DNA of 64,000 nt. Origin: Turritopsis dohrnii. Its lineage: Eukaryota; Cnidaria; Hydrozoa; Anthoathecata; Oceaniidae. The first letter of the stretch is position 1. Each line of letters begins with the position of its first letter. The notes under the pieces are model-generated. The model was not told where the DNA came from, did no database searches, and saw only the letters and a program-made list of their open reading frames with translations. The stretch covers positions 62,001 through 126,000 of the forward strand of contig BQMF02000629.1 of assembly GCA_027922465.2 (NCBI GenBank). The letters are read 5' to 3'. The translations under genes and the position numbers were made by a program. Positions 55,464 through 64,000 of this stretch are shown one piece after another.

Positions 55464-57140
55464 ATTATTTTGTGTATACTAATTCTCCTGTGTTGTGTTT
55501 GTATTTACTTGTTAAATTATTTCTGTGTTGGATTACTTTTCTTGGTTATCATTGGTTCAAGGCAAATTAATTCTCATTTACATTCCTGTCATTTTTGTGT
55601 CGAATTGGAGCTGTTAATTAGTGGTTTATTTCAGATTTTCTGCTTCTCTTGTCTCTATCCAGGTGATGTTGGGCTTTTTGCTAGCTGGGTAGGGTTGGTA
55701 TGGTTCATGTGATGGTGGTATATTTTATCTCCAAAACATGCATTCGGTTTCCCAGATCGAGTTGCAGGGTATGGAAACTTCCACAGTCGGCAGGGCTTGT
55801 GTGGATGACAGATTTGATCTCTGGTGCCCTTTTTGTAATCTGCGAAATAAACAGAGACACGTGTTTGTTTTTCTTTTACCATGAATGAGAATCTACTCTC
55901 TGTCAATTAGTTCATGTCACTGAGCTGTTAGAAATTCTTAGTCAGTTCAAGTATTTCTTGCTCAAGGGAATCCTAATGCCTTTTGCTAAACAAAGCTCAT
56001 CTGCAATCGAGTCAGTTTGCATTTTATCTATGGTGAGTGTAATGTTCCACAAACTCAGAAAACAATCTCGGTAATCAATTCTACTATTTTACAAACAATT
56101 TTTACAAATTTTTACAATTCTACAATTTTACAAACTTCTATCACCGTTTGTAAGTGCGCCATTGCCTTGGCTAAGTGATGTAGTACCCTATTTTAACCCG
56201 TTTTAGTTTATAAAATCTGATATATCGATTTTTCCATGCTGATGAATGTAAATTATGGGAAATTCAAGTCATACAGTATTACAGAATTTAGTGCTTCCTT
56301 GCAATCTTGTATACATGGTCGACATCCGAAATATATTTCTTGATTACTCCATGCTGTGTTGTTTATTCATGGTTACTTATTATTTTGACCCAGTAAATTG
56401 AGTAGCATTGAGCACCTTGACAGAAAAGAAGCATCGACAGTGCTTTTTGTTGTTATATTATTGTCTTTGAAAATAGGCTTTTAGGCCACAGGATAATGTC
56501 ACCTTAAAGTGGATCTAGTCTTTATCTTTTCGTTAAGGTGACAATTACATATACAAAAAACGTTAGGGCTACACCTAAAATTATATATCGTTGTAAAAGT
56601 CACTAAATGGTCTTTATGACATATTGATCTTTTCCATAGGATGTATTTTTATGAAAAGTAACGCTATTTGGTGATAGAATCACTAGAAACAAGTATTTAC
56701 GAGTTGTCACCCTAAAGTGTATTTTCTTAGCACGTCACCTTTAGGTAGATCCAGGATTATATATATATATATATATATATTCATCATCCGAATCTTTTCG
56801 CATTCAGCAAAATTAGGAAGATTCACGGTACACCATCACTACACTGCCTGAAGGAGTTGTTCAAATTTATTGCCTTTTATTCTATCAACCGTCCTAACTT
56901 TGGACAGCCTTGCTAACTTTAGACACTGTAATAAACAGACTTGTCTGGTAAGCAAAATGTACATAACAAAGTCACTAAAATAATGGACGAAGCAGATAAA
57001 AGATGTTAAAACGCAATAATTGTGAAGAATTACTGGTTATATTAATAATGCAAAGAACTTTTTTATGATTTTATTTTTTTACAAAAATTCCATACCCCTA
57101 GCGTATCTTTGAAACAAATAACTTTGCCAGAATTAAATCA
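55464..57140. other. Intergenic with stray GTCACCTTAAGG words
   Basis: Near 56498-56760 four words related to GTCACCTTAAGGT (some as TTAAGGTGAC) recall the intronic 94-bp satellite, followed by a (TA)n run at 56758-56780. No gene recognised. Confidence 0.45.
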
Positions 57141-57149
57141 TCTTGCACG

Positions 57150-59290
57150 ATAATGTGTCACAAACACAAAATGGCACTTTATAGGATTCTAAAGTTACAC
57201 CCTGAGATTTCTATTACTAGTCTTGAGAAGGTTGTTAAATGCAGCCTTTCTTCAGGAAAATTTCCATCGGAATGGAAAACATCCAAAGTCACTGCTGTAC
57301 ACAAAAAGGGCTGTAAATCTGACTGCTCTAATTACAGACCAATCTCCCTGCTCTCTATACCCAGTAAAATTGTAGAACACCTTATCTGCTCACAACTAAC
57401 AGCCCACTTGAGAGAACATTCCCTGCAAAACGAACATCAGTGGGGTTTTCGACCACGAAGATCTACAGAGGATATACTTCTGCATATGACGGAGAAATGG
57501 AGAAGAGCAATTGATGCTGGCCTAGTAGTTGGCGTGCTGTTTATAGACTTTCGAAAGGCGTTCGATATGTTTCGCACCCTATCCTCATGAAAAAAATGAG
57601 TGCTTGTGGTTTATCTGGTGACTTTTATGTTTACCTGGAAAACTATCTATCAGATCGTAAGCAATATACTACAATTAACGGTATAAACTCGAGTCTTGCA
57701 GATGTGGAGTTTGGAGTTCCTCAAGGATCCCTGTTTGGTCCAACAGGCTTTGCTGTTAATATAAATGACATGAATGATTGTATCGATAGTGATCTGGACC
57801 AATTTGCTGATGACTCTACTGCCCATACGATCGGCCAAACAGTAGATAGCGTAATGATTGACATCCAGAAAAGTGCAATCCAAATTGAAAATTACACAAA
57901 ACGTAACTCTTTATCAATCCACCCAGATAAATGTGAGATTATTATTCTATCCAAAAAGAAATTTGTTGGTCCACTCGTCGATGTTGAATTAGCGGGTAAA
58001 AGTGTCAAGGTAGTCGATTCTTCAAAATGCTTAGGAATTACTATTGACAATGATCTAAAATGGGACTTGCACACTCGAAATATCTGTAAAAGTTTCAGCC
58101 AAAAATTCAAAAAGCTGTTTCAAATGAGGCAAATGCCAAAATCAACCTTATCAACTATATATCTTCAAGGAATCTTGCCTAGTGTCCTGTATGGAATCGT
58201 CATTTGGGGAAACTGTCCTCCTACATTGATGAACAGTATCGAGAAAATTCACACTCGAGCAGCTCGTTACATCCATCGTGTCAAAAAGTCAACTCCCGAC
58301 ACTGATATTATGAAATTGGTCAAATGGTCATCAATTGGAACATATTATAAACGAAGCCTTGTATGCAAAGCATACAAAATTTATAATAATCTATCATCGC
58401 CGTTGTTGAAGAATCTAATATCGAAAACTAAGTCAAGGAGAGAAACTAGAAACTTGTTCAAAGTTGACCTGCCCACTTTCAAATATATTGATTATAAACG
58501 CTCATTTAGCTTCAGAGCTGCGATTGCTTGGAATAACATTCCTAACCCCATTCGGGAGAAAGATTAATTTGATTGCTTTAAATATGCACTGAAAAAATCA
58601 GATATCTTGGATAAGATTAATTTTAACTTGACTGGCAGAGCCTTGCATAGCGCAGATTACGTTTACTAAAGGAATTAAAATTTCATAATACCTAACCCTT
58701 CCCCTCGTTCTTGCAAATTTTGGCTCCAATTCTCAATTCTGATCTAACTCTTCTACAGTTTTACTGGTATTTTGTTATACCTCGTCAATTCAAATTCAGT
58801 AAATTCAGCTATTAAATTTTGTCTTCAGTGTGTGTGATACTTATCATCGTAATCACCATTTGCCTAATAACAATTCCAGTTATCTTTTATTTTAAGTTTT
58901 AAGCTCTAGTCTTTTTATCTCAATTATATATATACTACATACTATTTTTAATTATATATATACTATATACTATTTATTTTACTGTTGTAGATTATTTATA
59001 TTGTTTATCTCGCGTCAATTCCTGCTAATTTCGTCGTCTCTAAAGTCTCAACTTGATTCTCAAATTCTAATTTTTCTTAAATTTCAATTTTTCTACATTG
59101 AAGTTCTCATGTTCTCAAATTCGGTGCAATATTCTTGAGACGGGTTTTACTTTTACGTTATTTTTTACTGCGTAGGTCCACATCAGTGTTCGTCACTGCG
59201 TCCTATATATTGTATTGTATATTTTGTATATAATATGTATATTTCAAGACCTGCATTACTAAATAAATTAATAAAAAAATAATAATAATA
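57150..59290 (+). mobile_element. 5'-truncated non-LTR retrotransposon
   Basis: It starts inside the reverse transcriptase gene, carries the rest of ORF2, a 3' UTR of about 700 bp and a terminal AATAAT simple-repeat tail (59262-59292). No endonuclease and no ORF1. The 5' truncation and repeat tail fit target-primed reverse transcription of a CR1/jockey-clade element. Confidence 0.88.
57153..58567 (+). pseudogene. Reverse transcriptase ORF2, broken by a one-base frameshift
   Basis: 57153-57566 encodes the fingers region (FPSEWKTSKVTAVHKKG, NYRPISLLSIPSKI, QWGFRPRRSTEDILL, LFIDFRKAFD). The frame then shifts at about 57567, apparently one base lost, and continues in 57587-58567 with GVPQGSLFGP, the catalytic FADD box (usually YADD), the thumb, CLGITIDNDLKW, and the C-terminal FRAAIAWNNIP end before the stop. 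The N-terminal endonuclease is missing. The family is CR1/jockey-like by motif order. The frameshift and truncation mean it cannot move by itself. Confidence 0.88.
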
Positions 59291-59399
59291 ATTCTTGTTT
59301 TGCTTCTGTTTTTCACAAAATATCACCTCATTCCCAGGGCTTTTACTGATTGAGGATTCACAGAAACAAATGGAACACACAAATGCTAGAGAAAGAACA

Positions 59400-59530
59400 T
59401 ACCTTATTACACGAAATTAAACCGCGTACCTAATTAAGACGGTCAAATTTCAGCCGCCTATTAATTAAGCCTCAATGTACATAAGTTGTGAAAAAATGTG
59501 TATTAATTAAGACGCACCTAAAGAAAAATT
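59400..59530. repeat. Fragment with repeated CCTAATTAAGACG words
   Basis: Three TTAATTAAGACG/TTAATTAAGCC-type words lie within 110 bp, two in related context. It looks like one end of a decayed transposon; a partner end was not found. Confidence 0.3.
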
Positions 59531-59699
59531 AGTTGATAAACAAAAACGGATAAATTCATTTTTTTTTGCAATGAAAAGATTCTCTTACTCGTGAAAAATT
59601 ACACGTATTGACCAAGTAAAGAATGTTCACCCACACGTGATGGCTTTTGATGGCTATGATGATAATATTTTTTTACTATTATTACCTTTGTTATATCTA

Positions 59700-60774
59700 T
59701 TCATACCCTCTCAAGCTCACGTTTGACATTAAACTAAAATCCACTGATACAGGACGTTATATTGTCAAAAACTTAGGAAAGGCATTGATCGAACAGGTGA
59801 TTATCACCTACATAGGGAATGTCATCCAAGACATTCAAGATTTGGATGTGATGGAAATTTACAAGGACAGCTGGCTACCTGAGGAAATACAGGTGGAACG
59901 TATCCAACAGAGGATAGATTCGGAGGGTGATGTGAACAAGCTCAGAGTCACACCGAGTGCAACGAGTACTTCAACGAATAAGACCACCCTGGCAGCTGTC
60001 TATGGTAACCGTTTTGCCATCCCTATATGGGAAATTTTTGAACTCGTCAAGCATCTCCCCTATCTACAGCTTGACGATCGCTAAAGCTTCAAAATTAAAT
60101 TCGAGGAGTATGCAGGATCAGGATCAGGTGCTTTGAAGAAAGATCCTGACGGCACTTACACTATCTCCAACATTGCTCTAGAATTCGACAAGGTAGAAGA
60201 CTCTGAGTTTAAACAAAAAGTGTACAACGAATTTGCTAATAAACGCCTACCTGCTACGCGCGTTTTACGTCATATTATAATTCCTTTGGACAAGAAAGAT
60301 ACTGCATGGAATATACAGATAAACGTGCCCAGCGAGAGTTTAAAGGCTCTTTTTCTATTCTTTCTTGACCCAGACAAACTAAAAGCATACGCTATGGATA
60401 ACACCCATTACTACAACCCGAAAATCAGCAAGGTACACATTAACATCGAAGGAGAGCCTAATCAGCTCTATACACATGGCTTACTTCCGGAAGAAATGTA
60501 TGCCCGGGCACGGAAGTATTTCACTTTTTACGAGCTGGCAGCTATTAGTCCTCCTAAGTTCTTCGATTCTAATTGCTGCCTTTTTGTCGACTTTCGAAGT
60601 GTTGCCGACAACACTCTACAAGGTACGGGGAGGTACCTCAAAAATACTTCAGATCGTGTCACACTGCAGATCACCAAAAAAGCTGATGGTGCGGGAGCCA
60701 TTCAATGTTACGTGTTTGTGCTACAAGATGGACAGATTAACTTTGAGAATGCACGCTTCCACAGTGTCGCCTAC
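59700..60774 (+). pseudogene. Polinton/Maverick-like major capsid protein gene, broken
   Basis: Two open stretches in the same frame (to 60081 and from 60085) are separated by one TAA at 60082-60084. The upstream part has VYGNRFAIPIWEIFELVKHL, the downstream part ISNIALEFDKV, INVPSESLKALFLFF, YYNPKISKVHINIEGEPNQL, DFRSVADNTLQGTGRYL and a C-terminal VLQDGQINFENARF. This is the order of the double jelly-roll major capsid protein of Polintons/adintoviruses. The protein would form the virion shell. The N-terminus before about 59705 is not homologous-looking, so the gene is also truncated. The next gene follows after only a few bases, as in the compact layout of these elements. Confidence 0.8.
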
Positions 60775-60782
60775 TAAAAGAA

Positions 60783-61328
60783 ATGGACCCTGTTAAAGAT
60801 CCTTGTACGACAATTTTTTCAGGACTGACAGGCTGTGGCAAGACGGAACTAGTTTTATGCTTACTACAGAATCAGTTCAAGAACCGCTTTGATTATATCG
60901 TCATTCTTTGTTCTTCCCTCAGATGGTATATAACCTATAAAGACTGTACGATTCTCTGGGAAGATGATGATGTTTTTCTAATCGAACCTACACCACAACA
61001 GGACTTACTATGTTAGATCAAGAGATTCACCAAGCGATTTGATGAGATACTCGATAAGAGGAGGACTCCACTTCTCGATCTAAGTACCACAAGACGCCAT
61101 CAAAAACATAGTCTATGGCTTCTCACCCAAGTCTACACAGCTCTTCCAAAGAATATCAGACGACAAGCAAAGATGCTATTCGTTTGGTATCCTAAGGAGA
61201 AGAGTGACGCTAAGCTTATTGATGAGGAAACTAACGTTATAGACGACTGGAGTGACATTTTGCAAGACTTGGACGCATATGTTTACATACGATGTAAGTT
61301 CCCAAGGAGTTACATGGTTGTTCAATAA
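60783..61328 (+). pseudogene. Polinton-like packaging ATPase (FtsK/HerA, A32-type), broken
   Basis: The start ATG lies 6 bases after the capsid stop. Walker A reads SGLTGCGKTE near residue 15, as in the A32/FtsK-HerA ATPases that pump DNA into capsids of Polintons and related large DNA viruses. A TAG at 61014-61016 interrupts the frame, which then continues in phase with a SLWLLTQVYTALPKNIRRQA-type sensor region and a W.DILQDLDAYVYIRC end. The Walker B segment expected between them is absent, so a short deletion as well as the nonsense codon has occurred. The gene cannot be functional. Confidence 0.8.
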
Positions 61329-61341
61329 GTAGTTTGTATAC

Positions 61342-61821
61342 TTATTGAAAATAGCCACCTAAAAATTTCTTTTCATCTGCATTATAGTACCAACCCCACA
61401 CTCTATCAGGATGCATGGCAACTTCCACCAACTCGTAGTAGAGAGCTAAGCGACGGTTATTATGATGATAACAAAAGAGCTCCTCATGAACATCATCATA
61501 ACCTAATCATTCTTGACACAGTGCTACAATCATAAAGTGTCCCTCCTTTGCCGCTCCTCGCAATGCGTTGTCAAAATCAGTCGCACCATATTCCTTGTAT
61601 AGTTTAACTATCTTGATGTGACCATTATAAGCTGTATTCCACATTGTCTTGTTAAATTTCGTGGCACCCCACTCTTTGCAGAGTTTCACAATCTCGATGT
61701 CACCCTTGTAAGCTGCTGAAGCTATTGCCATGTTAAAATTCATAAAACTCAATAGCAATACCAGTTTGATCACCTTAATCCATTTATATAAAGAAGTAGC
61801 AAATTTTCTAAAGTTGTTCAT
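61342..61821 (-). pseudogene. Ankyrin-repeat gene B, nonsense-mutated paralogue
   Basis: The start MNNFRKFATSLYKW aligns with the start of the neighbouring gene A. It then has three 27-residue ankyrin-like units (HIKIVKLYKEYGATDFDNAL type). At 61507-61509 a TGA stands where gene A has TGG (Trp). Beyond it the same frame continues with ALYYELVEVAMHPDRVWGWYY to a TAA at 61342. Two repeats fewer than gene A. It shares TAATAAAGGAT just upstream of the start with gene A. It is the product of a tandem duplication and is now broken. Confidence 0.78.
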
Positions 61822-62530
61822 ATCCTTTATTACAATGTTGTTCAATAAGTAGTTTGTATAATAATTGAAAATAGGCACCTAAAAATTTCTTTTCATCCTC
61901 ATCATAGTACCAACCCCACACTCTATCCGGACGCATGGCAACTTCTATCAACTCGTAGTAGAGAGCTTTCGAGAACTGTCGTTTGTGATGATAGCGAAAT
62001 AACTCCTGGTGTATAGCACCATAACCCAACCATTCTCGACAGAGTTTAACTATTTCGATGTGACCCTCCCATGCTGCGTCTTTCATTGCCTCATCAAAAT
62101 CTGTCGCTCCCCACTTCTTGCATAGTTTAACGATCTCGACATGACCCTTGTAAGCTGCTGAAGCCATTGCCCAGTCAAACTTCGTAGCACCCCACTTCTT
62201 GCAGAGTTGAACTATTTCGATGTGACCGTAACTAGCTGCATTTTCCATTGCATCATCAAAATCAGTCGCACCCCATTCCAGGCACAGCTTGACAACTTCG
62301 ATGTAACCGTTGCTAGCCGCTAATCGCATTGCATAGTCAAAATAAGCCGCGCCATATTCCTTGCAGAGTTGAACTATTTCGATGTGACCGTTGCTAGCTG
62401 CTGTTTCCATTGCTCTGTTAAAATCCCACGCCTCCCACTCCTTGGTATAATCATGTGACTCTCTATAACCTGGTCTCACCCTAGTCTGATTATATAAACA
62501 AGTAATCAGGTTTCTGAAATAACTCGACAT
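61808..62530 (-). CDS. Ankyrin-repeat protein A, giant-virus-like
   Basis: 240 residues from ATG at 62530. Five units of about 27 residues of the form GHIEIVKLCKEWGATDFDEAM-AA, a short ankyrin type common in giant DNA viruses and in viral-like genes of aquatic animals. They are followed by a conserved C-terminal region (LYYELIEVAMRPDRVWGWYY). Such repeats mediate protein binding; the target is unknown. It lies convergent to the Polinton-like genes and may be cargo of that element. The stop comes 14 bases inside the start of gene B; gene B has TAA where A reads TTA, so A probably gained a C-terminal extension. TATATAATAAAGG precedes the ATG and is also found before gene B. Confidence 0.75.
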   Translation of the reverse strand: MSSYFRNLITCLYNQTRVRPGYRESHDYTKEWEAWDFNRAMETAASNGHIEIVQLCKEYGAAYFDYAMRLAASNGYIEVVKLCLEWGATDFDDAMENAASYGHIEIVQLCKKWGATKFDWAMASAAYKGHVEIVKLCKKWGATDFDEAMKDAAWEGHIEIVKLCREWLGYGAIHQELFRYHHKRQFSKALYYELIEVAMRPDRVWGWYYDEDEKKFLGAYFQLLYKLLIEQHCNKGYEQL

Positions 62531-62550
62531 CCTTTATTATATACACTTTT
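62525..62550 (-). promoter_or_regulatory. Putative start-proximal promoter motif of the ankyrin genes
   Basis: On the minus strand TGTATATAATAAAGG directly abuts the ATG of gene A. Gene B has TGTAATAAAGGAT at the same place (61822-61836). AT-rich start-proximal boxes are usual for viral-type transcription units. A function is inferred only from conservation between the two copies. Confidence 0.35.
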
Positions 62551-62639
62551 TCAACTTAGAAATTTTTTACCAGTGGACAAAACTGAGACAGGGAATTTAC
62601 CCTCTAACTCATTTGATGTATGATAGCAGTTTTCGACGA

Positions 62640-62815
62640 GTTCCGCCAGAATCTGATGACGTCATCACTTGCGCCATAATCTGATGACGTCAGCACTTCA
62701 CTCAGTTTCTAGGATAGTGCTGACGTCAGCAGTTTTCGACGCATGCTGAGTAGGGGTGGTTTTCGTTTTGCTTGAAGACGTCATTAGTTTCTAGGACAGT
62801 GATGACGTCATTAGT
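62640..62815. promoter_or_regulatory. Cluster of TGACGTCA palindromes
   Basis: Perfect TGACGTCA at 62657, 62685, 62721 and 62803, with a near copy (AGACGTCA) at about 62777, in about 170 bp. The words AGTTTCTAGGAYAGTG and GCAGTTTTCGACG also repeat between them. TGACGTCA is the CREB/ATF consensus. The block may be a promoter/enhancer or a repeat array linked to the viral-like genes, about 110 bp upstream of the ankyrin gene A start. Confidence 0.45.
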
Positions 62816-62888
62816 TTCTGGACTGTGTGCGTACGTGTGCGTGTGTTTGTCTTAGAAACCACAATCATATATCTCTCCCTGTAGAAGT

Positions 62889-63060
62889 CAGTGAATCCAA
62901 ACAGTGGGCGCATTTTTATAGGGAATGATGTCTTTAGAGGAAAATTGCTCAATATTTCTTCAATTTGTGTATTTTACAGGATTTTATCCGTACAAAAATT
63001 TTGTCTCAAAATGGCATTCCGTGACTTTTATTAGTTTAGGCTGCTCACGAGAATTAATCC
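62889..63060. repeat. Dispersed repeat (pair with 34351-34520)
   Basis: Second copy of the block described in the SET intron. Its presence 28 kb away shows a low-copy mobile or duplicated family without coding capacity. Confidence 0.6.
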
Positions 63061-64000
63061 GATCAAACATTTTCTCGACTTTCGTAACTTGTTAATTGCT
63101 ACATAACAACAAACACAGAATATCATTGATAGAGTCATTTTGGGATAGTGCATGACGCAACTTCACAGTAGGTAATTAAATGCTTTGTAAACTGTAAGAT
63201 GTTGTCTGTTCAGTTTTGGATGACTAGATTTCTACACATTCTATCTTTGTGTGCATATTATGTGTGTGATGGGAAAACTCATGTTTTAATGTGAGGTCCT
63301 ACTCACCCTGATAAAACAATTGTAATTATCAGTTAATAAATCAGAGAAAAAGGGAAAACAAGAGACAATTTATCGCATATAAAAATTCTTGTCATAAAAA
63401 CCCAACCAAATGAAAGTCAATAATAAATAATTCTGAATTAAGCCACGAGCCTCTATTCCAGCCTTATTAGCTAAATGGTATCAGCCTTCATCGAAGAACC
63501 CAGGCTAGAACTGTCGACAAAAACTCTGGCACATAAGGACGGAAGGATAAACGCTGATGAAAGATCAGCTTCTACGACCCCGACTAATAAATGTTTATAG
63601 TAGTACGCCATTGTGAATTTTCCAGGGTTAAGTTAGTCAGTCATGTTAGGAGCGTAAACTTCAGTTTTCATTCAAAGTTCTGAACTTATCGATGCTGCAT
63701 TATAACCAAGCGGCAATGACAAGAAAGGCCGACACCATATGGATGACAAGCGACGCTTCATGATTTGAGGTGCGTTGCATGTGGTCAGGATGGGGGAAGG
63801 GGGGAATTGTGAGTGAGGGTGGTGCTTTTCTTTGCGTACGGATGTGTACAGGGGCAGCAGGGTGTCAATAATTTTAAAAAACATGCTACCCTTCTACTGC
63901 TACCCGAGCGAAGTTGTAGATATATGCTGCATCACGAAAAAGTAGAAATAGTTTCTACTGCTTCGCCGCTAAAATGGAGCATAGTAACACGTGACTGCAT
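63061..64000. other. Intergenic, nothing recognised
   Basis: No gene, RNA or repeat can be supported in the last 940 bases. Confidence 0.45.

Noticed and set aside
1..64000. CRISPR arrays or bacterial operons
   Set aside because: Tandem arrays here have long or coding units without regular spacers, and genes carry spliceosomal introns. The DNA is animal.

Overview
The window is nuclear DNA of a multicellular animal, most likely an aquatic invertebrate of cnidarian type. Genes are split by GT-AG introns, the background is AT-rich and gene-poor, and the DNA carries tRNA-derived SINEs, non-LTR retrotransposons, Helitrons, TIR transposons, satellite-like arrays and a Polinton (Maverick)-like relic. 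The species cannot be named from the sequence alone.

Main finding: one long spliced plus-strand gene, about 28150-47674, reconstructed from phase-compatible splice sites. In order it encodes a SET (histone-lysine methyltransferase-like) domain, a 27-residue tandem repeat linker, two C2H2/C2HC-type zinc fingers, a Crypton-like tyrosine recombinase domain and a C-terminal Myb-like basic segment. Its repeat linker is interrupted by a 3.8-kb DNA transposon (35977-39773) with perfect terminal inverted repeats, a 4-bp target duplication and its own four-exon transposase-like gene. Removing the element and one target copy restores the reading frame exactly. The first recognised intron (28249-33917) is filled by a decayed 94-bp satellite built on GTCACCTTAAGGT, into which a Harbinger-like MITE, a SINE and a reverse transcriptase fragment have inserted. 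The intron at 42960-45406 contains two Helitrons joined head to tail.

Layout. 1-7 kb: TIR element, 18-bp iteron arrays, a decayed integrase-like fragment and LINE-type tails. 7-10.6 kb: an old degenerate repeat field with a Tigger-like element and a SINE inside it. 10.9-12.1 kb: a large imperfect palindrome. 12-17 kb: mostly unannotatable DNA with one TIR element. 17.2-19.2 kb: a 198-bp satellite split by a 996-bp transposon with a perfect 8-bp target duplication. 19-27 kb: SINE, Helitrons, pogo-like and other MITEs. 28-47.7 kb: the SET-recombinase gene. 47.7-57 kb: noncoding DNA with several small repeat families and a Harbinger-like MITE. 57.1-59.3 kb: a 5'-truncated non-LTR retrotransposon with a one-base frameshift. 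59.6-62.5 kb: a Polinton-like remnant (broken major capsid and packaging ATPase genes, plus strand) facing two tandem ankyrin-repeat genes on the minus strand, one of them broken by a nonsense codon. 62.6-64 kb: a cluster of TGACGTCA palindromes and unannotated DNA.

Apart from the SET-recombinase gene and one ankyrin gene, almost everything that can be recognised is mobile or formerly mobile DNA, and several elements lie nested inside tandem arrays that record their exact insertion points.
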